Assembly (NCBI RefSeq): GCF_030812995.1
Contig: NZ_JAUSTT010000009.1
Coordinates: 1-64,000, forward strand
Direction of reading: 5' to 3'
Origin: Bacillus chungangensis
GTDB lineage: Bacteria > Bacillota > Bacilli > Bacillales > Bacillaceae_C
DNA: 64,000 bases
The notes under the pieces were generated by a model. The model searched no databases. It was not told the DNA's origin and saw only the letters and a list, made by a program, of their open reading frames with translations. Of the stretch, positions 44,444 to 53,275 are shown in pieces. The position numbers and the translations under genes were made by a program. Each line of letters begins with the position of its first letter. The first letter of the stretch is position 1.

Positions 44444-45691
44444 CTACTGATTTATAGATTCCTTTACTTTAGAAATAGTATCTTGATAGAAATTTTTTAT
44501 AAATGGACAATATGAATCTCTGTGTTGTAAACTTTTGTGATACAACCAACTTCTTCCTCTGCACCCTCCGCCGCAAATATATTTATATTCGCAATTCTTG
44601 CAACCATTGATATCATCCACATCTAATTTCGAAAAAGGATTATCTGGAGCTTGAAGGGCTTCTTTTAATGAAATGTCAAAGATGTTGCCAAATTCTAAAC
44701 TTGCATCATGTAACATATGACATGGATAAATGGTGCCATCGGCTCCAATACTGACCATTTCTTTCCCCACTTCACAATTTCCTCGACAAGTTAACTCTAT
44801 TTCACCAGTTGGTGTATCTAATACTTTCACATTTTTATCTAAATGAATGATCTTATTTGAAAATTCCAGCAGAGATTTATGATCAAATATAAAATCTTTA
44901 AAAGTTTTATCATTAGGATCAACTGTAAAAATACTAAAAGAGAGCTGCACACCTAAATCTTTCGAAAATTTTAAATACTCATCTACATATTGAACGTTTC
45001 TTTTGTGTATCGTTGCAATAAGCGTAACAGGTACTTTTTCCTTTAAAAAATGAATATTTTTAATAATTCTCGGCATAATTCCTTTATCTCTAATAAATTG
45101 TGTTTCCTCGTTATAGCCATCTATAGAAATACTTAGTCCATCAATATAAGAAAACGCGTCTACATATTTGTCGTATTTTAATGTTCCGTTTGTGATGACA
45201 TGCAGATTAAATATCTCTGCCTCCTCTTTTGCATACTTGCATATTTCCGTAATGTCTTTTCGGATAAAAGGTTCACCACCAGAAAATACAACTTGCTCGA
45301 CTCCATTAGATTTTAATTGATCTAAAATAAAGCATATGCTTTCAAATGACAAAACATCTCTTGCATTCCTATTTTCAACAAATGAATAGCAGCCAACACA
45401 ATGTAAATTACATCTATCAGTTAAATGAACATATGCTGCTTTCAAGCTGGTTTCTTCTTCTGTAAAAAAATTTCTTTCAATCATATGATCTAACAACTGC
45501 TGTTCATCATGATCTAATAAATCTTTATGTATAAAATCATTGTTGTTTATTCTATTTATGAGATTTTTACCTTTATCATCCAGGCCAATAATCGCTCCAT
45601 TATTTAGATTCCCGATCATGCTGATACCTTCTATTTCAAATTGTCTGATTCGTTTATGCAACTTTAGCTTTCTCTCATCTAATATACTCAA
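44444..45691 (-). CDS. Radical SAM/SPASM peptide maturase
   Basis: A 415-residue enzyme counting from TTG 45691, chosen because AAGGGGAGG lies six bases upstream; the open frame extends 15 codons further. The first 80 residues resemble a PqqD-like leader-binding domain. The radical SAM core has DRCNLHCVGC (C-x3-C-x2-C) and VFSGGEPFIRKD. The SPASM domain, binding extra iron-sulfur clusters, has CRGNC, IYPCHM, GCKNCEYKYICGGGCRG and a final SYCPF. This layout is that of sactipeptide/ranthipeptide and SkfB-like maturases. Its substrate is almost certainly the peptide encoded 37 bases downstream. Confidence 0.88.
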   Translation of the reverse strand: MSILDERKLKLHKRIRQFEIEGISMIGNLNNGAIIGLDDKGKNLINRINNNDFIHKDLLDHDEQQLLDHMIERNFFTEEETSLKAAYVHLTDRCNLHCVGCYSFVENRNARDVLSFESICFILDQLKSNGVEQVVFSGGEPFIRKDITEICKYAKEEAEIFNLHVITNGTLKYDKYVDAFSYIDGLSISIDGYNEETQFIRDKGIMPRIIKNIHFLKEKVPVTLIATIHKRNVQYVDEYLKFSKDLGVQLSFSIFTVDPNDKTFKDFIFDHKSLLEFSNKIIHLDKNVKVLDTPTGEIELTCRGNCEVGKEMVSIGADGTIYPCHMLHDASLEFGNIFDISLKEALQAPDNPFSKLDVDDINGCKNCEYKYICGGGCRGRSWLYHKSLQHRDSYCPFIKNFYQDTISKVKESINQ

Positions 45692-46106
45692 ATATATCCT
45701 CCCCTTCCATTTTTTCCTTACCTCCAAACACATCATATCACGTTAAAACAAAAATATGTTTAAAATCTAATTATTTAACATAATTGTCATAATTTGTAAT
45801 TTAATTTCATTTCCAACTTGGATATAGTATTAACTTCGTAATCACACTTGCTGACATTTTATTATTTTTAAAATCTGAAACGTTAGTAATAAATGAAGAA
45901 GGAAAGGGGAGTTGATAAAAATAAAAAGCTACATCCCGACAGGAAGTAGCTAGTTGTCTTGTATACCTTGACTGAAGCTAAGCGCTGGATTTGGACAGGA
46001 GCGACTTATCCAAAAGATTTTTATGCCATTAACCAATTATTTCCGAACATACTGTTTATTTTTAATCTTCTGGAATAATTAATGCTAGTGGCTCTTGAAG
46101 AATAAT
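45692..46106. other. Intergenic region upstream of the radical SAM cluster
   Basis: AT-rich, no intact gene. A hairpin (45927-45951, AGCTAC/GTAGCT plus TCC/GGA) lies within a 13-codon TTG frame that follows AAGGGGA; that frame is probably chance. The cluster promoter must be near 45700-45850, but no clear -35/-10 pair was found. Confidence 0.4.
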
Positions 46107-46421
46107 TTATTTTTCTAATCGTTTGCTTGCTATTTTATATACTTCGTCATCTCCACGTTTATCAATAGCAATAACCTGTACAATTTCTACTTTGCCTTTA
46201 ATGATTCGATAAACGATCCGTATTCCGTGTTTCCTAAATTTAATCTTTCGACATCCTAGCAGTTTTGTTTCTTTTTTATCAAACAATTCTTCTCCCAGTT
46301 CGTCTGCTCTTTCTTCTAGCTTGCGAAATGCCACATTGACCAGTTTTTTTATTGAACCATCTAATCTCCTATATTCCTTTACCGCTTCAGGAATTAGGTT
46401 GACTTCAAATCTTCTACTCAC
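46107..46421 (-). CDS. RelE/ParE-type toxin
   Basis: A 104-residue protein. RRFEVNLIPEAVKEYRRLDG, LGCRKIKFRKHGIRIVYRII and VQVIAIDKRGDDEVYKIASK follow the RelE/ParE superfamily strands, with basic residues in place for an RNase or gyrase-directed toxin. It follows the antitoxin gene by four bases. Which mechanism applies cannot be told. Confidence 0.82.
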   Translation of the reverse strand: MSRRFEVNLIPEAVKEYRRLDGSIKKLVNVAFRKLEERADELGEELFDKKETKLLGCRKIKFRKHGIRIVYRIIKGKVEIVQVIAIDKRGDDEVYKIASKRLEK

Positions 46422-46424
46422 TTA

Positions 46425-46787
46425 TTAGTCCTCTTCAAATAACTCATCATCTGGGATTTCATCAGCATTCATAGAGCGGTATTCTTTATACTCATCTTCT
46501 TCCATAACGTCTCTTAAGCTGGTAGATTGATTAGGATTCTCATCTGCTTCTTGGATACGCCGCATTACTTTATACTCCCATGCAAGTTCCCTTAATGATT
46601 CCAATTCTACATACATTTTTTCATATTCTATATAATCTAAGACAACGGTATCAACTTTATTGTTTTCAGAAATAAATTTCGGAAGTTGTTTCGCTTTTTT
46701 TCTAATTTCTCCAAAACGTTTTGCGGCATAAGATACAGAAGTAACTTGATCAACGTTAAAATTCGGTTTTTTGATAACGATCCCCAC
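46425..46787 (-). CDS. Phd/YefM-like antitoxin
   Basis: A protein of about 120 residues. The N-terminal DQVTSVSYAAKRFGEIRKKA and VVLDYIEYEKMYVELESL fit the Phd/YefM DNA-binding fold. The C-terminal acidic tail (DEIPDDELFEED) would wrap the basic toxin. The start is uncertain: the GTG at 46787 lies close to AGGAAA, and a longer frame reaches 46832. The order antitoxin-toxin and the four-base gap are standard. Confidence 0.75.
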   Translation of the reverse strand: MGIVIKKPNFNVDQVTSVSYAAKRFGEIRKKAKQLPKFISENNKVDTVVLDYIEYEKMYVELESLRELAWEYKVMRRIQEADENPNQSTSLRDVMEEDEYKEYRSMNADEIPDDELFEED

Positions 46788-46972
46788 TTTCCTAATATTA
46801 CATAACAAGTATAGCGAAATGATACAGAACATCTTTCTATTTATTTATCATTTAAAATACATACTTATTTAAAATTAATTCACATTTTTCATATCGTACT
46901 TTTAAAACCAATTTTTCGGGTTAATCTCCTCTTTCTATCGATTGCCTTGAATTCATCTTTTTTTAGCTATAA

Positions 46973-47008
46973 AACAACCTGAGTCCTAGTATGAAGACTC
47001 AGGTTGTT
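46973..47008 (-). terminator. Hairpin of repeat module B, terminator of the ABC exporter operon
   Basis: The 11-bp stem CAACCTGAGTC/GACTCAGGTTG with an added A-A/T-T pair is followed on the minus strand by TTTTATAG. Its arms match those of module A at 38363. Confidence 0.75.
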
Positions 47009-47035
47009 AGGTTGTTCATATCAAATTCATGTTTT

Positions 47036-47147
47036 TTATTAGCCGACATTCATGATCTATAAGCCAATCCATGTAAATTATAAGCCGAAGTTGGTGGTTT
47101 ATCAGCCAAATCTAGTAGGTTATAAGCCTATCACTGTTCTACTTACA
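47036..47147 (-). repeat. Phased 21-bp GGCTTATAA repeat array B
   Basis: On the plus strand the AGCC core recurs with G at 47042, 47063, 47084, 47105 and 47126, an exact 21-base period. The consensus ATAAGCC is the same as array A. It lies between the exporter stop codon at 47167 and the hairpin at 46973-47008. Confidence 0.8.
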
Positions 47148-47166
47148 CAGTTGTACCGCACGACTT

Positions 47167-49041
47167 CTAAGATACCCTTTCAAATTGACTGTTATAAAGG
47201 TTTGCATAGAAGCCGCCTTTTTGTATCAGTTCGTCGTGTTTGCCCTGTTCCACGATATCGCCGTCTTTCATACAGAGTATGAGGTCAGCGTTTTTAATTG
47301 TGGAAAGCCTGTGGGCAATGATAAAGCTGGTACGTCCTTGCATCAAATTATCCATCGCCTTTTGGATGAGTATTTCTGTTCTTGTATCAACTGAGCTTGT
47401 CGCTTCGTCAAGAATCAGGATTTTTGAGTCGGACAGGATTGCTCTCGCTATTGTAAGGAGCTGCTTTTGCCCCTGTGATACGTTGGTGGATTCCTCATTT
47501 AGCTCCATCTGGTAGGCATCTGGCAAAGTACGAATGAAATGGTCTACTTGTGCTGCCTTCGCAGCATTTATTACTTCTTCATCTGTAGCATCCCTTTTTC
47601 CGTATCGTATATTGTCCATAATCGTTCCATTAAAAAGCCAAGTGTCTTGCAGTACCATTCCAAACTGTGTGCGCAAATCCTCACGCTTGAAATCTGTTAT
47701 ATCATAGCCGTCAACATAGATGGCGCCATCGTTAATATCATAAAAGCGCATGATTAGCTTCACGATTGTCGTCTTACCTGCACCAGTCGGGCCGACAATT
47801 GCTATTTTTTGACCTGCCTTCACATTAGCGGAAAAGTCTTTAATGATGATATGATCCGGGTCATAACCGAACTTAACGTTTTCAAAGCGGACATCACCGT
47901 TAATGTGGACAGAGGATACAGTGTCAGGTTCATCCGTATGGTTTATACGCATAATGGCTTTAGAAACAGGTTCCTCTGCTTCATCTAAAAATTCAAATAC
48001 ACGTTCTGCCGCCGCAACAGTCATTTGAAGTTGATTAGAGATCGTTGCAAGCTGTGTAACAGGCTGCGTAAAGCTACGGACATATTGAATGAATGCCTGT
48101 ATACCACCAATTGTCATCGTACCTTTAGCTGCCATTGAAGCGCCAAGGATACAGATGACTACATATCCAAGGTTTCCGATAAAGCTCATAATCGGCATCA
48201 TGAGACCGGAGAGAAACTGGGATTTCCAAGCTGATTGATAAAGCTTTTCGTTTTCTCCATCAAAAGCCTCGATCGATTTTTTCTCGCCGTTAAAAGCTTT
48301 CATTACAAGATGTCCACCATACATCTCCTCAACATGGCCGTTGACTGTTCCAAGATACTTCTGCTGACCCTTAAAGTACTTCTGCGACCTTTTTACAACA
48401 GCTACTACTAAAATAAGTGATACAGGCAAAATACACAGCGCAACCAAAGTGAGCTTCCAACTAATTGTAAGCATCATGATAAGAACGCCGATGATCGTTG
48501 TGATCGAAGTAATCAGCTGTGTAATACTTGTGTTAAGGCTCTGGCTCAAGGTATCTACATCATTTGTAATACGGGACAGCACATCGCCTTGGCTTGTACG
48601 GTGAAAATAGTCAAGCGGCATCCGATTGATCTTCTGTATGATGGCATTTCTAAGGTTATATGACACCTTTGTCGAAACGCCAGCCATGATATGTCCTTGC
48701 AGATAAGAGAATAACGCACTCACTAAATACAGAGCAAGAAGGACTATCATAATCTTGCCGATAAATCCAAAATCAATGCCTCTGCTGCCGCCAGTAATAA
48801 TGCTGATAATGCCATTGCTTAACTCGTCGGTAGCTTTTGCCAATATTTTTGGCCCAAAAATAGTGAACACGGTAGATATAATCGCAAGCAAGACAACTGC
48901 GAAAATCCAAATTTTAAATGGCGCGAGATAGGCTGCAAGCTTTTTAAAACTGCCTTTAAAGTCCTTTGCCTTTGCACCTCCCATCATAAACCCACCGCCG
49001 CCGGGACCTTTCATCGTTGTATTGTTATTGGATTTGCTCAT
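47167..49041 (-). CDS. ABC exporter half, ATPase-permease fusion
   Basis: A 624-residue type IV (MDR-like) half-transporter. The first 35 residues are Gly/Met-rich and cytoplasmic. Six helices and the DYFHRTSQGDVLSRITNDVD coupling block follow. Walker A is GPTGAGKTT, the signature VSQGQKQLL and Walker B ILILDEATSSVD. The signature is NVSQGQKQ, and the partner carries NVSGGQKQR. It overlaps the partner gene by four bases, so the two form a heterodimer. Likely role: export of a drug, lipid or peptide. Confidence 0.9.
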   Translation of the reverse strand: MSKSNNNTTMKGPGGGGFMMGGAKAKDFKGSFKKLAAYLAPFKIWIFAVVLLAIISTVFTIFGPKILAKATDELSNGIISIITGGSRGIDFGFIGKIMIVLLALYLVSALFSYLQGHIMAGVSTKVSYNLRNAIIQKINRMPLDYFHRTSQGDVLSRITNDVDTLSQSLNTSITQLITSITTIIGVLIMMLTISWKLTLVALCILPVSLILVVAVVKRSQKYFKGQQKYLGTVNGHVEEMYGGHLVMKAFNGEKKSIEAFDGENEKLYQSAWKSQFLSGLMMPIMSFIGNLGYVVICILGASMAAKGTMTIGGIQAFIQYVRSFTQPVTQLATISNQLQMTVAAAERVFEFLDEAEEPVSKAIMRINHTDEPDTVSSVHINGDVRFENVKFGYDPDHIIIKDFSANVKAGQKIAIVGPTGAGKTTIVKLIMRFYDINDGAIYVDGYDITDFKREDLRTQFGMVLQDTWLFNGTIMDNIRYGKRDATDEEVINAAKAAQVDHFIRTLPDAYQMELNEESTNVSQGQKQLLTIARAILSDSKILILDEATSSVDTRTEILIQKAMDNLMQGRTSFIIAHRLSTIKNADLILCMKDGDIVEQGKHDELIQKGGFYANLYNSQFERVS

Positions 49042-51281
49042 GACAACTCCTCCTTCGCCAGTTGAGATTCAGCAATTTCCCTATATTCGGGGCAAGTTTC
49101 AATGAGCTCCTGATGTGTACCTTTACCAACAATTTTCCCGGCATCTAAAACAATAATCTGCTCGGCATTCATAATGGTACTGACACGCTGGGCAACAATA
49201 AATACCGTCGCATCGCTTGTGTATTCCTTCAGCGCTTTCCGCAGTGCCGCATCTGTCTTAAAATCAAGAGCGGAGAAGCTGTCGTCGAAAATGTAGATGG
49301 ACGGTTTTTTTATAAGAGCGCGTGCGATGGCAAGACGCTGTTTCTGTCCACCGCTGACATTTCCGCCGCCTTGTGCAATAGCTGTTTGCAGTCCTTCTTC
49401 TGTTTCATCCACAAATTCCTTTGCCTGTGCAACTTCTATTGCCTTATCAATTTCTGTGGCCGTTGCATCCTCTTTACCATAGAGGATATTGGATTCAATA
49501 TCACCGCTGAACAAAACAGCTTTTTGGGGAATATAGCCGATTGCCTCCCGGAGTTCATGCTGTGACACATCCTTTATATTGATGCCGCCAATTTCAATAG
49601 AACCCTCAGTAACATCGTAAAAACGAGGTATCAAATTAATCAGCGTAGACTTACCTGAACCTGTTGAGCCAATAAACGCTGTAGTTTCACCGGGACGAGC
49701 GGTAAAGCTGATATTTTGAAGCACATCACTTTCGGCACCGTGATAGCGAAAGGATACATTATTAAATTTGATTACTCCTTTCGTTTTATCCACATTTTCC
49801 CAAAGTTTCTTTTGATTTTTCGAATCCACAATATCCGGTTCTGTATTTAAAACCTCTGCAATCCGGGCCGCTGAAACGGAAGCACGCGGCACCATAATGA
49901 ACATCATGGCAATCATCAGGAATGACATAATAATCTGCATGGCATATTGCATAAAAGCGATCATATCGCCGATTTGCATCGTAGATTCTGCAATGGCATG
50001 TCCGCCTACCCATACAATAACTAGCGTCACCAGGTTCATGACGAGCATCATGACAGGCATCATAAATGCCATGGCGCGTTGTGTAAAACGTTCTGTATTT
50101 CTCAGATTGCGGTTAGCAACCTCAAAACGATCTTCCTCATGCTTTTGATTGCCGAAAGCCCTAATTTCCATCATGCCGCTAAGATTTTCTCGACTGACAA
50201 GGTTGATCCGATCAGTGAGCTTTTGGAGCATTTTAAATTTCGGCAGTGCAGCCGCAAAAATAACTAAAATAAGCCCAATGAGCACGACAACAGCGGCGGC
50301 AATGATCCAGCTTAAGGAGACACTCTTTCCTACAGCCATGATGATTCCACCGATACCTAAAATGGGCGCATAACACATCATACGGATGCCCATTACGATA
50401 AGCATTTGTATTTGTTGAACATCATTTGTTGTACGAGTGATAAGCGACGCTGTGGAAAATTGATCAAACTCCTTGCTGGAAAAGCTTTCAACCTTGGCGA
50501 ATACATCGTGGCGAAGTTGTTTCGCAACACCTGCAGCCGTTCTCGAAGCGAAAAACCCTACAAGCACTGCCGCCGCAACCCCTCCAAGGGCTATAAGCAG
50601 CATAAGCATACCTTTGGCAAGAATATAGCTTTGCTGCATCGCATTTAAATCAGTGCCTAATTCGGTGTAAAATAGCTTTATAAAGCCAACACCAACTTGT
50701 GTTTGAAGCATAGAATCTGCTGACTCTGAAGCAGCAATCGCATCCGAAAAGGCTTCATCAGGCATCATGCTAAGCATAGGCAGCATTTCATAGATTTCTG
50801 TTATATCTACATCTGCAAAGCCTGTTTCACTGTCAGTCGTATCGATAGCTTCGCCGCTCTCTGGCGACATGGACTGCATATGTTTCATAAACGCAAAGGC
50901 AGCCTTGCCGTATGTTTTTTCTACATTCTCGAGCTTTGTTTTATCTGTCTCTGTCAAAACATATATAGCCTGATCTTTCATCAGGGGATAGTCTTTTTCG
51001 TAATCTTTTGCTTGAACAGAATGAGGCTGTACAAGCGTATAGCTTTTTTCTATCACTTGCTTGTCATTCTCATTCATATACAGCTTTATTAGTTCAAGGC
51101 CATTTTCACTAATCGCCTGCGGTGCTTGCTCTTCAATGCCGTTTTGCTGAATACCAACATTGACAATATCGCTCATAAGATTTGGAAGGCTTAAATCGCT
51201 AATAGCCTGGCCAAAGAGCAATGCAACACACATGACTAATATGAATGAGAAAGGTTTTAAGTACTTGAATATCACTTTCAT
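49038..51281 (-). CDS. ABC exporter half with large extracellular insertion
   Basis: A 747-residue partner of the previous subunit. A typical half is about 580 residues. The surplus is a region of about 165 residues between helix 1 (about 12-30) and helix 2 (about 210-235), acidic and rich in Ser/Met, predicted outside the cell. Walker A is GSTGSGKST, the signature NVSGGQKQR and Walker B IYIFDDSFSALD, where Asp replaces the usual catalytic Glu; this is common in one half of heterodimeric exporters. ATG 51281 is preferred to the frame opening at 51362. It is divergent from a two-component system that may control it. Confidence 0.85.
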   Translation of the reverse strand: MKVIFKYLKPFSFILVMCVALLFGQAISDLSLPNLMSDIVNVGIQQNGIEEQAPQAISENGLELIKLYMNENDKQVIEKSYTLVQPHSVQAKDYEKDYPLMKDQAIYVLTETDKTKLENVEKTYGKAAFAFMKHMQSMSPESGEAIDTTDSETGFADVDITEIYEMLPMLSMMPDEAFSDAIAASESADSMLQTQVGVGFIKLFYTELGTDLNAMQQSYILAKGMLMLLIALGGVAAAVLVGFFASRTAAGVAKQLRHDVFAKVESFSSKEFDQFSTASLITRTTNDVQQIQMLIVMGIRMMCYAPILGIGGIIMAVGKSVSLSWIIAAAVVVLIGLILVIFAAALPKFKMLQKLTDRINLVSRENLSGMMEIRAFGNQKHEEDRFEVANRNLRNTERFTQRAMAFMMPVMMLVMNLVTLVIVWVGGHAIAESTMQIGDMIAFMQYAMQIIMSFLMIAMMFIMVPRASVSAARIAEVLNTEPDIVDSKNQKKLWENVDKTKGVIKFNNVSFRYHGAESDVLQNISFTARPGETTAFIGSTGSGKSTLINLIPRFYDVTEGSIEIGGINIKDVSQHELREAIGYIPQKAVLFSGDIESNILYGKEDATATEIDKAIEVAQAKEFVDETEEGLQTAIAQGGGNVSGGQKQRLAIARALIKKPSIYIFDDSFSALDFKTDAALRKALKEYTSDATVFIVAQRVSTIMNAEQIIVLDAGKIVGKGTHQELIETCPEYREIAESQLAKEELS

Positions 51282-51508
51282 ACGATTATTTTCATCCTTT
51301 CTACAACATTCGATTCTACCCAATATTAAAACTTCAATATGAATCCAATATGAACTGAACAACCGAGTGCAACATTTTTTTAGTTCATCTTGAATTCATC
51401 TTTATGATATAAAATAACTATAAACCCCTTTGGATTTTCTAAAACTTTGCATAAAATACTTAAATGAGAGAATCAGTATATAAAGAAACACTGAGAGAGG
51501 TGAATGTC
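51282..51508. promoter_or_regulatory. Divergent promoter region between exporter and two-component system
   Basis: About 225 AT-rich bases separate the two divergent starts. An operator for the OmpR-type regulator is expected here. Direct repeats of the form TTGAATTCAT/ATGAATCCAAT are visible near 51340-51400 but are not exact enough to call. Confidence 0.4.
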
Positions 51509-52183
51509 ATGTTTAACATTCTTGTTGTTGAAGATGATAAAAAACTGCGGCAGCTCATGGCTGCAGTTCTCAAAAAAAACGGATATAAAGCCTTTTGCGC
51601 CGAGGACGGGGAAATGGCACTTGAAATTTTAAATAAAGAATATATTGATTTGATTATCTCAGATATTATGATGCCGAATATGGACGGCTACGAGCTGACA
51701 AAGTCGCTGCGAGATGCTAATTACAACCTGCCCATACTTATGGTTTCTGCAAAAGAAAGCTTTCAAGATAAGCAAAAAGGTTTTATGGTCGGGACAGACG
51801 ATTATATGGTAAAACCAATTGATGTAAAAGAAATGGTTTTACGAGTGGGAGCCCTCTTGCGCCGTTCGAAAATAGTGAATGAACATAAATTGACCTTTGG
51901 GAAGACTGTGCTGGATTACGATGCTTTAACTGTTTCCCAGAACGGGGATGCGACAGTTCTTCCGAAAAAAGAGTTTTATTTGCTTTTCAAACTGCTTTCC
52001 TATCCAGGGCAGATTTTTACCCGTCAGCAGCTGATGGACGAAATATGGGGAGTGGATTCTGAGGCGGATGAGCGGACAGTAGACGTCCATATTAAGCGCC
52101 TGCGGGAGCGGTTTAAAACAAACTCGGACTTTGAAATTATGACTGTCCGAGGATTGGGATATAAGGCGGTGAAAAAATCATGA
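51509..52183 (+). CDS. OmpR/PhoB-family response regulator
   Basis: A 224-residue regulator. The receiver has the acidic pair in VVEDDKKLR, the phosphoacceptor Asp in LIISDIMMPNMDGYEL, and MVSAKE and VKPID with the conserved Lys. The C-terminal winged helix ends SDFEIMTVRGLGYKAVKK. ATG 51509 has GAGAGGTGA upstream. It overlaps the kinase gene by four bases. The divergent ABC exporter is the natural target. Confidence 0.93.
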   Translation: MFNILVVEDDKKLRQLMAAVLKKNGYKAFCAEDGEMALEILNKEYIDLIISDIMMPNMDGYELTKSLRDANYNLPILMVSAKESFQDKQKGFMVGTDDYMVKPIDVKEMVLRVGALLRRSKIVNEHKLTFGKTVLDYDALTVSQNGDATVLPKKEFYLLFKLLSYPGQIFTRQQLMDEIWGVDSEADERTVDVHIKRLRERFKTNSDFEIMTVRGLGYKAVKKS

Positions 52184-53235
52184 AGAAAAGAGCAATGTAC
52201 AATTTAAGATTTGCACTCGTTCTTCTCGTTTTTTTCATTATGCTTATTTCTTCTTTTGTGATCGCATTTTTATTTTATATTCTAATAAAGCTGAACATCA
52301 TCACTTTAGGCGTGCCAAACATTTTTTTGCATATTGCACTCATTCTCCTTACTAGTATCATTCTCGTGACAACGTTGACGGCTATTTCTGGAAAAAGAGT
52401 GCTGCATCCGATTCGAGAACTAAATAAAGCAACAAAAGAAGTTGCTAAAGGGAATTTTAAAATCCAAGTAGAGATAGACAGACATAATGAACTGAGCGAT
52501 CTGACACGAAGTTTTAATAAAATGGTGCAAGAACTGGGCAGCATCGAAACAATGCGGAACGACTTTGTTACCAACATATCCCATGAATTTAAAACGCCCA
52601 TCACCTCTATGCAAGGATACGCAATGCTCTTGCAGGACGAAGAGCTTTCCGCTGATGAACGGCGGGAATATACGGATATGATTATCGCCGGAACCCGCCA
52701 GTTATCAAAATTGTCCAGCAACATATTAAAGCTGTCAAAATTTGAAAATCAGAAAATTATCACCGACAACGTCGAATTTAGCCTAGACGAGCAAATAAGA
52801 AGAAGTCTTCTTATGATTGAACCGCAATGGAGTGAAAAAAATATCGAGTTGGATATCGATTTGGAACCAGTTCGCTATTGCGGCAGTGTCGACCTTTTAC
52901 AACATGTATGGCTCAATCTTTTAGACAATGCCATTAAATTCTCAAATGAAGGCGGAAAAATCTCCGTCCGTCTTTCTGAAGCCGGTGATCACATTATTAC
53001 GGAGATTGCCGACAACGGCATAGGCATGAATGAAGAGACAAAAAAACATCTATTCGATAAATTTTATCAAGGTGACAAATCCCGTTCATCCGAGGGAAGC
53101 GGCCTTGGCTTACCGCTAGTTAAGCGCATTGTAGAGCTAAGCGGCGGAGCCATCCATGTAAAAAGTGAACTCGGCATCGGCTCTGTTTTCACTGTCGAGC
53201 TTCCAAAGAATAGGGAGGTGGGGAATGATACTTAA
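52180..53235 (+). CDS. Sensor histidine kinase
   Basis: A 351-residue membrane kinase with two helices (about 12-36 and 45-67) and only a very short extracellular loop. This is the intramembrane-sensing type seen with peptide or antibiotic exporters. HAMP spans about 68-120. The phosphorylated His lies in NISHEFKTPITSMQGY; NLLDNAIKFSNEGG, DNGIGM and GSGLGLPLVKRI are the ATP-binding boxes. It pairs with the regulator just upstream. Confidence 0.93.
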   Translation: MKKRAMYNLRFALVLLVFFIMLISSFVIAFLFYILIKLNIITLGVPNIFLHIALILLTSIILVTTLTAISGKRVLHPIRELNKATKEVAKGNFKIQVEIDRHNELSDLTRSFNKMVQELGSIETMRNDFVTNISHEFKTPITSMQGYAMLLQDEELSADERREYTDMIIAGTRQLSKLSSNILKLSKFENQKIITDNVEFSLDEQIRRSLLMIEPQWSEKNIELDIDLEPVRYCGSVDLLQHVWLNLLDNAIKFSNEGGKISVRLSEAGDHIITEIADNGIGMNEETKKHLFDKFYQGDKSRSSEGSGLGLPLVKRIVELSGGAIHVKSELGIGSVFTVELPKNREVGNDT

Positions 53236-53275
53236 AAACAACTGTAATCTACAGATGTCTAAGATTAAACCAAAT

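Noticed and set aside
38363-47147. Modules A and B as ends of a composite transposon
   Set aside because: They carry no transposase, are strongly diverged from each other and also have obvious 3-prime-end positions, so they are better seen as independent gene-end modules.
51464-51508. Longer N-terminus for the response regulator
   Set aside because: The receiver domain begins at FNILVVEDD and the ribosome binding site GAGAGGTGA supports ATG 51509.
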